The notes under the pieces are model-generated. The model was given only the letters and a program-made list of their open reading frames with translations, had not been told where the DNA came from and made no database searches. From positions 682,001 through 746,000 of the forward strand of contig OZ253551.1 in NCBI GenBank assembly GCA_965262665.1: DNA of 64,000 nucleotides, read 5' to 3'. A program made the translations under genes and the position numbers. Positions 36,097 to 45,915 of the stretch are shown here, piece after piece. The stretch comes from CBDBND01 sp965262665. GTDB lineage: Bacteria > Pseudomonadota > Alphaproteobacteria > Rhodospirillales > Rhodospirillaceae. Positions within the stretch are counted from its first letter, which is position 1, and the number at the start of each line of letters is the position of its first letter.

Positions 36097-37809
36097 ATGG
36101 ACATCACCACGGACACAGCGCAAGACAAGCCGTGGTTAGTAAGTTATCCGGGCTTTGTGAACTGGGACTTGAAGATTGCCCAAGAACCGGCATTCGCCGC
36201 CTTTGAGCGCTGTGTCGCTGCCTACCCAAATCGAATCTGTATGGAGTTTCTTGGCCGCACCTGGACCTATCGGGAAACCGGCCAGCTGGTCCGGTGTGCC
36301 GCGAAAGGTCTGCAAGATTTGGGCATCGGCAAGGGCGACCGCATTGCCTTGATGCTTCCCAATACACCCTATTACCTCGTGCTGTTTCATGCGGTGCTGC
36401 TCATCGGCGGCGAGGTGGTCAACATCAACCCCCTCTATGCACCGCGCGAGCTGGATGAATTGGTGCAAGATAGCCGGCCTCGGATTTTGGTGACCATGGA
36501 TCTTGATGTCATGTACCCCAAGGCCCGTGAGGCCGTTGATCGCAACAACATTGAAAAACTGCTGTTGTGTTCGATGACCGATGTTTTGCCGTGGCGTAAG
36601 GCGGTCCTGTTCAACGTTTTTCGCCGCAAAACTTTGGCCCGGGTCGACGACGACGACCGGCAAATTTGGTTCGAAGACCTCATTGATAACGACGCATCAT
36701 TCATACCAGCCGAGGTTAATTGTGCGGAGGATGTCGCTGTCTTGCAGTACACCGGAGGCACGACCGGAATACCCAAGGCCGCCATGCTGACCCATGCCAA
36801 TGTCAGCGCCAATGCGATCCAAGTATCCTCTTGGTACGACAATGCTAAAATTGAAACGGAAAGTTTTCTCGCCGCATTGCCGTTTTTCCATGTCTTTGCC
36901 ATGACCGTGGTGATGATGTCAGCCCTGCGGTACGGCGCATCGATCATCATGTTGCCCAGGTTTGATCTAAAAGATTGCTTGCGGGCAATTGATCAGAAGA
37001 AACCGACCTTTTTTCCGGCGGTCCCAACCATTTTTACAGCCATTAACACTTTTCCTGATGTCGGGAAGTACGATCTTTCGTCCATTAAGGTTTGTATTTC
37101 CGGCGGCGCCCCTCTCCCCGTGGAAGTAAAAAAAGAATTCGAGCGCATTACCGGTTGCGTTGTCGTCGAAGGCTATGGGCTAAGCGAAACGTCTCCTGTC
37201 ATAACCACAAATCCAACTGAAGGTGTGAACAAGCCCGGGTCAGTGGGTATTCCCATGCCAGGAACCGAAATTGAAATTCGGTCTCTTGAAGATATCACGC
37301 AAAAGATGCCGTTGATGCAAAAGGGAGAAGTTTGCGCCCGCGGTCCGCAGGTCATGAAAGGTTATTGGCAAAATCCTGAAGCGACGGACAAAGCGATGAT
37401 TGGTGATTTTTTCCGAACTGGCGACATTGGATACATGGACGAAGAAGGCTACGTATTCCTCGTCGACCGGCTAAAGGACATCATCATTGCCAGTGGATAC
37501 AACATTTATCCGCGTATCGTTGAAGAAGCCATTCACGAGCATCCTGCCATCGCCGAAGTTACGGTGATCGGCGTTGAGGACAAGTATCGCGGCCAAGCAC
37601 CCAAGGCATTTATTAAACTCAAAGAAAACGAATCTTTGACCAAAGGGGAACTCAATACCTTTTTGAAGGAACGGCTTTCGGCGATTGAACGGCCCACTTT
37701 AGTCGAGTTTCGTGATGAATTGCCGAAAACGCTGATCGGCAAACTTTCCAAGAAAGAACTCAAGGCGGAAGAAGACGGAAACGCAACCTCAGAAGAGAGT
37801 GCGGCATGA
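36097..37809 (+). CDS. Long-chain acyl-CoA ligase (FadD-like)
   Basis: 570 residues from ATG 36097, preceded by GGAGCGAAGGG. It activates free fatty acids to acyl-CoA using ATP. ANL-superfamily motifs are in order: QYTGGTTGIPKAAMLTH (P-loop, ~230), GYGLSETSPV (~375), FFRTGDIGYMDEEGY (~447), VDRLKDIIIASGYNIYP (hinge, ~465) and the C-terminal Lys in LPKTLIGKLSKKEL. The length is normal and no membrane segment is present. It is the first gene of the operon: its stop overlaps the merR start (ATGA). The palindrome at 35986 is a likely control site. Confidence 0.93.
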   Translation: MDITTDTAQDKPWLVSYPGFVNWDLKIAQEPAFAAFERCVAAYPNRICMEFLGRTWTYRETGQLVRCAAKGLQDLGIGKGDRIALMLPNTPYYLVLFHAVLLIGGEVVNINPLYAPRELDELVQDSRPRILVTMDLDVMYPKAREAVDRNNIEKLLLCSMTDVLPWRKAVLFNVFRRKTLARVDDDDRQIWFEDLIDNDASFIPAEVNCAEDVAVLQYTGGTTGIPKAAMLTHANVSANAIQVSSWYDNAKIETESFLAALPFFHVFAMTVVMMSALRYGASIIMLPRFDLKDCLRAIDQKKPTFFPAVPTIFTAINTFPDVGKYDLSSIKVCISGGAPLPVEVKKEFERITGCVVVEGYGLSETSPVITTNPTEGVNKPGSVGIPMPGTEIEIRSLEDITQKMPLMQKGEVCARGPQVMKGYWQNPEATDKAMIGDFFRTGDIGYMDEEGYVFLVDRLKDIIIASGYNIYPRIVEEAIHEHPAIAEVTVIGVEDKYRGQAPKAFIKLKENESLTKGELNTFLKERLSAIERPTLVEFRDELPKTLIGKLSKKELKAEEDGNATSEESAA

Positions 37810-38294
37810 TCGAAGCGGCCCGAAAAGTTGAACGATCTCATCACGATCGACTGTATAGCACCACGCAATTGGCCGACGACGCCGGGGTGACCGCACGGAC
37901 CATTCGGTTTTACGAGAGTCGCGGTTTACTCCGGCCCCAGTTGGCGGGCTCGACCCGTGTTTACACCTACCGTGATCGTGCGCGGCTGGCCTTGATTTTA
38001 AGAGGCAAACGGCTGGGGTTTTCGCTCGACGAAATTGCCGAGTTCCTCGACCTATACGATGCCGACCCTGACCACATCAGCCAGTTGCAGCATGTCCGGA
38101 TTAAAGCCCGCGAACGGGCGGACGATTTACGCGGAAAATTACTCGACATTGAAGAATCATTGAATGAACTGGAACAGATCGAACGGGATGCGGCAGAACG
38201 CTTATTAAGCAAAGGGGTCGACCCGGTTGAGACCGGGCCAAGGAAACGAAGTTTGAAGCAAATCAACGAAAATCAGAAAGGGATAGACCGATGA
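37806..38294 (+). CDS. MerR-family regulator of the fatty-acid operon
   Basis: 162 residues. The winged HTH is STTQLADDAGVTARTIRFYESRGLLRP, followed by RVYTYRDRARLALILRGKRLGFSLDEI and a coiled coil (HVRIKARERADDLRGKLLDIEESLNELEQIE). No cysteine metal site is visible, as in MerR proteins that sense acyl-CoAs (LiuR type) and unlike metal sensors. It is embedded with 4-base overlaps between the acyl-CoA ligase and thiolase genes, so it is made together with the enzymes it probably controls. That gives negative or feed-forward autoregulation through the upstream palindrome (inference). Confidence 0.88.
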   Translation: MIEAARKVERSHHDRLYSTTQLADDAGVTARTIRFYESRGLLRPQLAGSTRVYTYRDRARLALILRGKRLGFSLDEIAEFLDLYDADPDHISQLQHVRIKARERADDLRGKLLDIEESLNELEQIERDAAERLLSKGVDPVETGPRKRSLKQINENQKGIDR

Positions 38295-39427
38295 CCGGTG
38301 CTGTTATTGCAGGTTACGCACGTTCACCATTGACCCTGGCCAATAAAGGCGCCTTGACCAAAGTCAGACCAGACGATTTGGCAGCCACGGTGATTAAAGC
38401 GTTGGTTGAACGCACAGGGATCGACCCGAGCACGGTTGAAGACCTCATTGTTGGCTGTGCCTTTCCCGAAGGGGAACAGGGACTCAATGTGGCACGAAAT
38501 ATTTCTTTTCTGGCGGACCTACCCAACAACGTTGCCGGTACGACTGTTAACCGGTTCTGCGGCTCGTCCATGCAAGCGGTTCATATGGCCGCTGGTGCCA
38601 TTGCGCTTGGCGCCGGTGACGCTTTTCTCTGCGCCGGTATTGAAAGCATGACCCGCGTGCCGATGCCGGGATTCAATCCGATGCTCAATCCAAAGCTGGT
38701 TGACGCGGGACATGCGGCCTACATGGGTATGGGAGAAACAGCGGAAAACCTAGCCAAGAAATATGGCATTTCCCGTGAAAAACAGGATGCCTTTGCGGTC
38801 GAGAGTCACAAACGGGCCGACGCCGCCCAAGCGAGCGGCAAATTCGATGACGAAATCGTACCCATTGAAACTAAGGATGGCACTGTCGAAAAAGACGGTT
38901 GCATCCGTCCCGATACGACGATGGAAGTGCTGGCGGATCTCAATCCAGCCTTTGATGAAAAGGGCAGTGTAACAGCAGGAACGTCGTCACCATTGACGGA
39001 CGGATCGGCGGCTGTGTTGGTGACAACAGACTCCTACGCCAAGGCCCATGGCTTGAAGCCTTTGGCCCGCATCAAATCCATCGCCGTTGCTGGATGTGCG
39101 CCGGAGATCATGGGGATTGGCCCCGTCAACGCTACCAACAAAGCGCTTGAACGCGCCGGTGTAAAACTGGATGACATTGACGTTATTGAACTCAATGAAG
39201 CGTTTGCCGCCCAATCTCTCGCCGTCGTTCACGACCTCGGTCTTGATTTGTCCAAGACCAACATTGATGGCGGAGCCATCGCTTTAGGCCATCCGCTCGG
39301 GGCGACGGGTGCGCGCATCACCGGCAAAGCAGCACAAGTCATGCAGCGGGAAGGCAAGAAGCTGGCCCTCGCCACTCAATGCATCGGTGGCGGCCAAGGC
39401 ATTGCCACGGTGTTGGAGGCTGTCTAA
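38291..39427 (+). CDS. Acetyl-CoA acyltransferase (thiolase, FadA-like)
   Basis: 378 residues. It catalyses the last beta-oxidation step, cleaving 3-ketoacyl-CoA with CoA. The nucleophilic Cys is in NRFCGSSMQAVH, the second site in GGAIALGHPLGATGARI (His), and the acid/base Cys in ATQCIGGGQGIA. The N-terminus AVIAGYARSPLTLANKG replaces the usual RTPxG start, but this is common in FadA/FadI relatives. It overlaps merR by 4 bases and shares one base with the next gene (TAATG), indicating tight coupling. Confidence 0.94.
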   Translation: MTGAVIAGYARSPLTLANKGALTKVRPDDLAATVIKALVERTGIDPSTVEDLIVGCAFPEGEQGLNVARNISFLADLPNNVAGTTVNRFCGSSMQAVHMAAGAIALGAGDAFLCAGIESMTRVPMPGFNPMLNPKLVDAGHAAYMGMGETAENLAKKYGISREKQDAFAVESHKRADAAQASGKFDDEIVPIETKDGTVEKDGCIRPDTTMEVLADLNPAFDEKGSVTAGTSSPLTDGSAAVLVTTDSYAKAHGLKPLARIKSIAVAGCAPEIMGIGPVNATNKALERAGVKLDDIDVIELNEAFAAQSLAVVHDLGLDLSKTNIDGGAIALGHPLGATGARITGKAAQVMQREGKKLALATQCIGGGQGIATVLEAV

Positions 39428-41763
39428 TGGTCGAGATTAAAAAAGCGGCGGTCATCGGTGCCGGCGTTATGGGCGCCGGGATTGCTGCCCACATCGCCAA
39501 CGCCGGCATTCCGGTCATCTTGCTCGACATTGTTCCCAAGGATAGCGCCAACAGGAATGTCATTGCCGAAGGGGCGATCAAGAAGATGCTCAAGACGGAC
39601 CCAGCGCCGTTCATGGGCAAGGGCGTCGCCAAGCGTGTGACTCCCGGCAATATCGAAGATCACATGGACTGGCTGTCCGATTGCGATTGGATCGTTGAGG
39701 CCGTCATTGAACGCCTGGATATCAAACAGGACCTTTATGCCAAGGTGGCCAAAGTCAAGAAACCGGGCGCGATTCTTTCCTCCAATACCTCCACCATTCC
39801 ACTGCAGGATCTTACCGGTGGCATGGATAACGCGCTCGTACCCGATTTCATGATCACTCACTTTTTCAATCCGCCGCGCTATATGCGTTTGCTGGAGATT
39901 GTGGCATCGGACAAAACACGAGCCGAGGCCGTCGACGCGATCCACGCCTTTGGTGATGTTCATCTCGGCAAAGGCGTTATCCATGCCAAAGACACACCGG
40001 GCTTTGTCGCCAATCGCATTAGCACCTATTGGTTCCAATTGGGTCTTACAGGTGCGCTTGACCTGGGACTCACTGTCGATGAAGCCGATGCCATCGGCAG
40101 TCGCCCATTTGGCATCCCCAAGTCCGGCTTTTTCGGCACTCTGGACCTCGTTGGTCTGGACCTGATGCCCCACGTTGCCGCGTCCATGCTCGAACGTCTG
40201 CCTGACAATGACCCTTATCGCGCCATCCATTCCGAGCCTGAAGTTGTCAAAACCATGCTGGAAAAGGGATGGATCGGCCGCAAAGGCCCGGGTGGCTTCT
40301 ATCGACTTAACAAAGCGGACGGCAAACGGATCAAGGAAAGCATCGACCTTAACACCGGCGACTACGCGCCGTCGCAAAAGGCACGATTGGACAGTCTTAA
40401 TGCATCTAAAGCGGGTGGCTTGAAAGCCCTAGTGGAGCATGAAGACAAAGGTGGAAAGTTTGCCTGGCACTTGGTGTCACATGCGATTCCATACGCCGTG
40501 TCTTTGGTGCCCGAGATTGCCGATACGATCGTCGATGTCGACGCCGGCATGAAGGACGGTTACGGCTGGAAACACGGTCCTTTCGAACTGGTGGACCAGA
40601 TGGGCACCGATTGGTTGGCTGAAAAACTCGAAAGTGCAGGTGTAGAAGTACCGCCCCTGTTGAAACTCGCAGCCGACAAAGGCGGTTTTTATCGGATCGA
40701 AAAAGGCAAGCGCCAATACTTAACCACGACCGGTGACTATGCGGATGTGCCGTGCCCAGACGGTGTTTTGCGGTTATCTGACGTCAAGTTAACCTCCGAG
40801 CCCGTCTTGAAAAACGGTTCTGCTTCGGTCTGGAACATCGGTGATGGTGTTCTGTGTTTCGAGTTTACGTCGAAGATGAACAGTCTCGATCCAGAAATCA
40901 TGACGCTTTACAAAAAGACAATCAAACTCGTCAAGGGCGATGAGTCCTTGAAGGCACTGGTGATTTACAACGACGGAAGTAATTTTTCCGTCGGCGCCAA
41001 TCTGGGCCTCTTCCTGTTTGCGGCCAACATTGCCCTGTGGCCGGAAATAGAAAGTCAGATTGAAGATGGCCAGAAGACTTATATGGCGTTGAAAAAAGCG
41101 CCGTTCCCGGTCGTTGCAGCACCTTCGGGTATGGCACTCGGTGGCGGTTGCGAGATCCTGCTGCATTCTGATGCGGTCCAGGCCCACGCAGAGACATACA
41201 CCGGCCTTGTGGAAGTGGGCGTCGGTATCATTCCCGGCTGGGGCGGCTGCAAGGAAGTGCTGTTGCGTCTGCAAAATCATCCTCGCCTGCCGCGTGGCCC
41301 TATGCCGGCCGTGGCCAAGGCCTTTGAGATGATTGGCACGGCACAGGTAGCAAAGTCCGCAGCCGAAGCGTTGACAATGGGTCTGTTCAAGAAGTCCGAT
41401 GGCATCACGATGAACCGGGACCGTTTGCTCGCCGACGCAAAAGCAAAAGCACTGTCCTTGGTGCCCGACTATACCCCGCCGGAAGATCAGGAATTGGTTC
41501 TGCCCGGCCCCACCGGCAGGGCTGCCATGCAATTGGCGTTGCACGATTTGGCGCTCAAGGGCATGGCGACACCGCACGATCAGGTGGTTGCCGGTGCGCT
41601 GTCTGAAGTGTTGACCGGGGGCGACACGGATATGACTGAAACCGTCTCCGAAAAAGATCTACTCAAGCTAGAGCGCACTTGGTTTATGACGCTGGCCCGC
41701 AGCCAAGGCACCTTGGCCCGGATGGAGCACATGCTCGATACCGGCAAGCCCTTGCGGAATTGA
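39427..41763 (+). CDS. 3-hydroxyacyl-CoA dehydrogenase / enoyl-CoA hydratase, FadN-type order
   Basis: 778 residues from ATG 39427; upstream in-frame starts lie inside the thiolase gene. The NAD-binding dehydrogenase comes first (AAVIGAGVMGAGIAAHIANAG), with HFFNPPRYMRLLEIV and DTPGFVANRI, then the C-terminal dehydrogenase domains. The crotonase-type hydratase comes last (NFSVGANLGLFLFAANIALW, GMALGGGCEILLHSDAVQAHAETY, EVGVGIIPGWGGCKEVLLR). This order is the reverse of E. coli FadB and matches FadN-like proteins. The hydratase Glu residues (E in GGGCEI and in LVEVGVGIIPG) are present. Partner of the upstream thiolase. Confidence 0.93.
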   Translation: MVEIKKAAVIGAGVMGAGIAAHIANAGIPVILLDIVPKDSANRNVIAEGAIKKMLKTDPAPFMGKGVAKRVTPGNIEDHMDWLSDCDWIVEAVIERLDIKQDLYAKVAKVKKPGAILSSNTSTIPLQDLTGGMDNALVPDFMITHFFNPPRYMRLLEIVASDKTRAEAVDAIHAFGDVHLGKGVIHAKDTPGFVANRISTYWFQLGLTGALDLGLTVDEADAIGSRPFGIPKSGFFGTLDLVGLDLMPHVAASMLERLPDNDPYRAIHSEPEVVKTMLEKGWIGRKGPGGFYRLNKADGKRIKESIDLNTGDYAPSQKARLDSLNASKAGGLKALVEHEDKGGKFAWHLVSHAIPYAVSLVPEIADTIVDVDAGMKDGYGWKHGPFELVDQMGTDWLAEKLESAGVEVPPLLKLAADKGGFYRIEKGKRQYLTTTGDYADVPCPDGVLRLSDVKLTSEPVLKNGSASVWNIGDGVLCFEFTSKMNSLDPEIMTLYKKTIKLVKGDESLKALVIYNDGSNFSVGANLGLFLFAANIALWPEIESQIEDGQKTYMALKKAPFPVVAAPSGMALGGGCEILLHSDAVQAHAETYTGLVEVGVGIIPGWGGCKEVLLRLQNHPRLPRGPMPAVAKAFEMIGTAQVAKSAAEALTMGLFKKSDGITMNRDRLLADAKAKALSLVPDYTPPEDQELVLPGPTGRAAMQLALHDLALKGMATPHDQVVAGALSEVLTGGDTDMTETVSEKDLLKLERTWFMTLARSQGTLARMEHMLDTGKPLRN

Positions 41764-41784
41764 GCAAAGCTAGGAGTAAACACT

Positions 41785-43587
41785 ATGGCCGTTTACACAG
41801 CCCCACTTCGCGATATGAAATTTGTCTATCACGAATTGCTCGACGGCGACTCTCTCGCCGACTTGCCAGAATACGAAAATTTCTCAGCGGATGTGGTTGA
41901 CGCTGTGTTGGAAGAAGCTGGCAAGTTCACAGCGGAAGTTTTATTTCCATTGAACTTGAGCGGCGATACCAAAGGATGCGTTTTGGAAAACGGCGTGGTG
42001 CGCACGCCGAAGGGATTCAAGGATGCCTACGACCAGTTTACTCAAGGCGGCTGGACAGGGATCGCGGCCGATCCCGACTACGGCGGGCAAGGCGCACCTG
42101 CGGCTCTGCATTTTCTCATTCAGGAAATGATCTGCTCCACCAATATGTCCTTCGGTATGTATCCGGGTTTGACTGAAGGCGCATACAACGCCATCAATCT
42201 GCACGGCACCGACGAGCAAAAAGCGCTCTATTTGCCGAAATTCGTCGAAGGCACTTGGTCGGGAACCATGTGCCTGACGGAACCCCACAGCGGTACGGAT
42301 CTGGGTCTGATCCGCACCAAAGCTGACCCTCAGGACGACGGCAGTTACAAGATCACCGGCACCAAGGTTTTTATCTCAGCTGGCGAACACGATCTCACCG
42401 AAAACATTATTCACTTGGTTTTGGCTCGCCTGCCCAACGCTCCCGACGGTATTCGGGGAATCAGTTTGTTTGTCGTACCCAAGCTTTTACCCAAGGACGA
42501 CGGATCGGTGGGACCTCGTAACGGTGTGGCCTGCGGTTCTCTCGAACACAAAATGGGCATCAAAGGGTCCGCCACGTGCGTGATGAACTTCGATGACGCT
42601 ACTGGCTGGCTGGTCGGCCAATCGCATAAAGGGATGCGGGCCATGTTCACCATGATGAACGCGGCCCGGTTAGGCGTCGGCATCCAAGGGCTCGGAGTCG
42701 GCGAAGCGGCCTATCAAGGCGCGCTGGCCTATGCTCAGGAACGGCTCCAAGGCCGGGCGCTCAAAGGTGCAAAGTCTCCCGACCAATCGGCGGATTCGAT
42801 TTTGGTTCACCCTGATGTGCGGAAAAACTTGTTAACCATGAAAGCGCTGACGGAAGGCATCCGTGCTCTGTCCATATGGATCGCCATTCATCTCGACAAA
42901 GCGGAAAACGCCGGCGACGAGGCTGCGCGCCAACAGTCCGACGACCTTGTGCAGTTACTGACACCGATCGTCAAAGCCTACGGCACAGATAAAGGCTTTA
43001 AGGTGACCAATCTGGGCGTGCAGATTTACGGCGGTCATGGCTATATCCATGAGCACGGCATGGAACAGTTCGTCCGCGACGCCCGGATCACCCAGCTCTA
43101 CGAAGGCACAAACGGTATTCAGGCGATGGATCTGATCGGCCGTAAAATGGGCGCCCATTACGGTCGTTACCTGCGCTCTTTCTTCCACCCAGTCCAGGCG
43201 TTCATCGAAGAGCACGCAGATGATGATGTGTTGCAACCCTTTGTTCTCGGTCTGGCAAAAGCCTTTGGGCGTTTGCAGCAAGCCACGGGCATCATTGCCC
43301 AAAAAGGTTTGAGCAATCCCAATGAGGCCGGAGCTGCGGCGACGGATTACCTTACGTTGTTCGGCCATGTGGCCCTCGCCTTTATGTGGGCGAGGACGGT
43401 GAAGTTAGCGTTGGAAAAGAAGGACGACGACACCAGCGGATTTTATGTGGGCAAGATCAAAACCGCCCGCTTCTTCTACGAACGCATCCTGCCGGAAACG
43501 GGAGCTCTGTTCTCCATGATCATGGCAGGCGGTGAGTCGATTATGGATATGGACGACGATCTGTTTGGCGCAGCGGTTGCAGCATAA
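41785..43587 (+). CDS. Acyl-CoA dehydrogenase (long form, 600 aa)
   Basis: FAD enzyme introducing the alpha-beta double bond in acyl-CoA, the first oxidative step. It has an extra N-terminal segment (YTAPLRDMKFVYHELLDGDSLADLP) and a C-terminal acetyl-CoA-dehydrogenase-like extension, as in 590-600-residue bacterial members. Core motifs are MCLTEPHSGTDLGLIRTKA, GTKVFISAGEHDLTENI, HKMGIKGSATCVMNFD and the FAD-binding VQIYGGHGYIHEHGMEQFVRDARITQLYEGT-type stretch. It lies 21 bases after the FadN-like gene in the same operon. Confidence 0.93.
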   Translation: MAVYTAPLRDMKFVYHELLDGDSLADLPEYENFSADVVDAVLEEAGKFTAEVLFPLNLSGDTKGCVLENGVVRTPKGFKDAYDQFTQGGWTGIAADPDYGGQGAPAALHFLIQEMICSTNMSFGMYPGLTEGAYNAINLHGTDEQKALYLPKFVEGTWSGTMCLTEPHSGTDLGLIRTKADPQDDGSYKITGTKVFISAGEHDLTENIIHLVLARLPNAPDGIRGISLFVVPKLLPKDDGSVGPRNGVACGSLEHKMGIKGSATCVMNFDDATGWLVGQSHKGMRAMFTMMNAARLGVGIQGLGVGEAAYQGALAYAQERLQGRALKGAKSPDQSADSILVHPDVRKNLLTMKALTEGIRALSIWIAIHLDKAENAGDEAARQQSDDLVQLLTPIVKAYGTDKGFKVTNLGVQIYGGHGYIHEHGMEQFVRDARITQLYEGTNGIQAMDLIGRKMGAHYGRYLRSFFHPVQAFIEEHADDDVLQPFVLGLAKAFGRLQQATGIIAQKGLSNPNEAGAAATDYLTLFGHVALAFMWARTVKLALEKKDDDTSGFYVGKIKTARFFYERILPETGALFSMIMAGGESIMDMDDDLFGAAVAA

Positions 43588-43626
43588 CTGAGACGTCCGA
43601 TGAATCTCCTCTTTCGCATGATCTAG

Positions 43627-44151
43627 ATGTTTTTGACGGCCCGTTTTCGGGAACGTTGCGAGATTTTAGAGGTGTCAGCGTTGTCATTCAGGGTTCTACC
43701 CACGGATCTCGATGCCAACTTGCATTTGACCAATTCCCGTTACTTCAGCTTTATGGACCTCGGCCGGGTAGGCCACCTCATCCGCAATGGCGCCTGGAAA
43801 CCGATTCGCGCCCACAAGCTCATGCCGGTGTTGGGATCCGGTTCCATTCGATATCGACGGGCTGTATCCCCGTTCAAGAAAGTTGATGTGACCACAAGGG
43901 TTGTTGGATGTGATGACCGTTGGATCTATTTGGAACACAAGCTGGTGGCCGGTGACGACGTGTATGCGATCGCTGTATTGAAGGCTGCTTTTCTGGACAA
44001 AAAAGGACGTGTGCCGACGGAACGGCTGCTGTCTTTGGTTGGGTACAGTGATCCTCTGCCGCCCATGACAGACGCCCTGGCCATCATTCGTGACGCGGAT
44101 CAAGCTCTCATGGATATCGCAGAGATAGAAGACCAAGCCATCCCGGCCTAG
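43627..44151 (+). CDS. Acyl-CoA thioesterase (hotdog fold, THEM6/4HBT-like)
   Basis: 174 residues. LPTDLDANLHLTNSRYFSFMDLGRVGHL is the signature of the 4HBT hotdog family (D near the start, N and H in the helix). The second half (RYRRAVSPFKKVDVTTRVVGCDDRW) forms the sheet. It probably hydrolyses acyl-CoAs that stall in beta-oxidation. It is the last gene of the operon, 39 bases after the acyl-CoA dehydrogenase. Its stop codon overlaps that of the convergent lysK gene. Confidence 0.85.
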   Translation: MFLTARFRERCEILEVSALSFRVLPTDLDANLHLTNSRYFSFMDLGRVGHLIRNGAWKPIRAHKLMPVLGSGSIRYRRAVSPFKKVDVTTRVVGCDDRWIYLEHKLVAGDDVYAIAVLKAAFLDKKGRVPTERLLSLVGYSDPLPPMTDALAIIRDADQALMDIAEIEDQAIPA

Positions 44152-45746
44152 TCTGCTGTCAGATCTTCTCCCGCAAGAACGCGGTCAATGAGACCAATGG
44201 TCTCTTCCACTCCATAAAGCGCAATGAACGACCCTATACGCGGGCCTTGATCCTGCCCCAGCAAAACCTGGTACAGAGTTTTGAACCAATCACGCAGTTT
44301 GGGGAATGCATCAGAATGTGCCTTACCCACCTCATAGACGATCGATTGCAGATCTTCAGCCGACAGATTGTCGGTGTTTTCAGCTAATTTTACTTTCAGT
44401 TCGTCCAATGCTTCTCGCTCTTCGTCATTGGGCAAGCGAAACGATTTGTTGGACAGCACAAAATCCCGGTAATAGGCGATGGCGTGCTTCACCAAATCGT
44501 CCAACAGTGGATCGCTCTTGGGATTTGCGGCAGGCGCATAACGGGAAATGTAATGCCACAGCACAGCCGGGTCTTCCGAATGACATACACTGGCCAAATT
44601 CAACAGGATGCTGAAACTTAAATGGGCCATCTCCTGCGGCGGCTTGCCGTCGTGGATGTGCCACACCGGGTTGCTAAGCTGTTCACTGACGTCCTGATTG
44701 GGAAAGGCATTGAGATGGCCGAGATAATCGTCGACAGATTTCGGAATCGTATCGAAGTAAAGCCGTTTTGCCGCCGTTGGTTTTTTATACATGAACTGCG
44801 CCAAGCTCTCGACAGGCGCGTAGGTTAACCACTCCTCTACGGATAAACCGTTACCTTTGGACTTTGAAATCTTTTGACCTTGGTCATCCAAGAACAGTTC
44901 ATAAGTCAAATTATCGGGCGGACGCCCACCCAGAATACGGCAAATTTTCCCAGACAGCCGCACTGAATCGATGAGATCCTTACCTGACATCTCATAATCG
45001 ACATCCAATGCATACCAGCGCATCGCCCAGTCGCACTTCCATTGCAGTTTGCAATGACCCCCCGTGACCGGCACCTCAATCTTTGCGCCTTCATCGTCTT
45101 CATAGGTAATCGTGCCCGCGTTCGGGTCGCGATTGATAATAGGCACCTGAAGCACTCGGCCAGCTTTTGGACATACCGGAAGGAAAGGAGCGTATGTTGC
45201 CCGTCGTTCAGGACCAAGCGTCGGCAATATAACATTGGTTATTTTGTCATACTCCTGCAGAACACGCAGAAGCGCTTGGTCAAATTCTCCGGACCGATAG
45301 CAGTCCGTTGAACTCTTGAATTTATATTCAAACCCAAAAGAGTCCAAAAAGCCTTTGAGACGGTCATTGTTATGATGACCGAAACTTTCATGGGTACCAA
45401 AGGGGTCAGGAATACTGGTCAATGGCTTACCCAGATGCTCAGCGACCATCTCTTTGTTCGGTATGTTGTCGGGGACCTTTCTCAATCCGTCCATATCGTC
45501 AGAAAACGCATAGAGCCGGGTTGGCGTGTCTGGTGACAACAGATGCAATGCATGGCGCACCATCGTCGTTCGCACGACCTCGGCAAACGTACCGATATGA
45601 GGCAGTCCGGATGGACCGTAACCGGTTTCAAACAACACATAGCCCTTGTCGCCCATTCCACCCTTGAGGCGTCCATCAAGTAAGGATCTGGCTTCCGTTA
45701 TAGGCCAGGCTTTGCTCTCGCGAGCGATGGCAGCAATGTTGCTCAT
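44148..45746 (-). CDS. lysK: Lysyl-tRNA synthetase, class I
   Basis: 532 residues. It charges tRNA-Lys using the Rossmann-type class I catalytic core. HIGH appears as HIGT in GPSGLPHIGTFAEVVR and KMSKS as KISKSKGN. The zinc/insert and alpha-bundle C-terminal regions are present (VYEVGKAHSDAFPKLRDWFKTLYQVLLGQDQGP-like end). Class I LysRS is the archaeal type used by many alphaproteobacteria in place of LysS, which helps place the organism. It is fully intact, divergent from the helicase gene and convergent with the thioesterase gene. Confidence 0.96.
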   Translation of the reverse strand: MSNIAAIARESKAWPITEARSLLDGRLKGGMGDKGYVLFETGYGPSGLPHIGTFAEVVRTTMVRHALHLLSPDTPTRLYAFSDDMDGLRKVPDNIPNKEMVAEHLGKPLTSIPDPFGTHESFGHHNNDRLKGFLDSFGFEYKFKSSTDCYRSGEFDQALLRVLQEYDKITNVILPTLGPERRATYAPFLPVCPKAGRVLQVPIINRDPNAGTITYEDDEGAKIEVPVTGGHCKLQWKCDWAMRWYALDVDYEMSGKDLIDSVRLSGKICRILGGRPPDNLTYELFLDDQGQKISKSKGNGLSVEEWLTYAPVESLAQFMYKKPTAAKRLYFDTIPKSVDDYLGHLNAFPNQDVSEQLSNPVWHIHDGKPPQEMAHLSFSILLNLASVCHSEDPAVLWHYISRYAPAANPKSDPLLDDLVKHAIAYYRDFVLSNKSFRLPNDEEREALDELKVKLAENTDNLSAEDLQSIVYEVGKAHSDAFPKLRDWFKTLYQVLLGQDQGPRIGSFIALYGVEETIGLIDRVLAGEDLTAD

Positions 45747-45915
45747 TGGAGATCATCCGGGAAATGACAGCGGCGCACCGTATGTCTGTGATCATGGGCG
45801 GTCAAGACCTCGCCACAGTGGCAAACACGGTTCACACGCTATATATCAGTTTGATCAATCGATTGGATCGTTATGCCCAAGCCTACGCTCTGCCGAAATC
45901 GGTCAATAATATACA

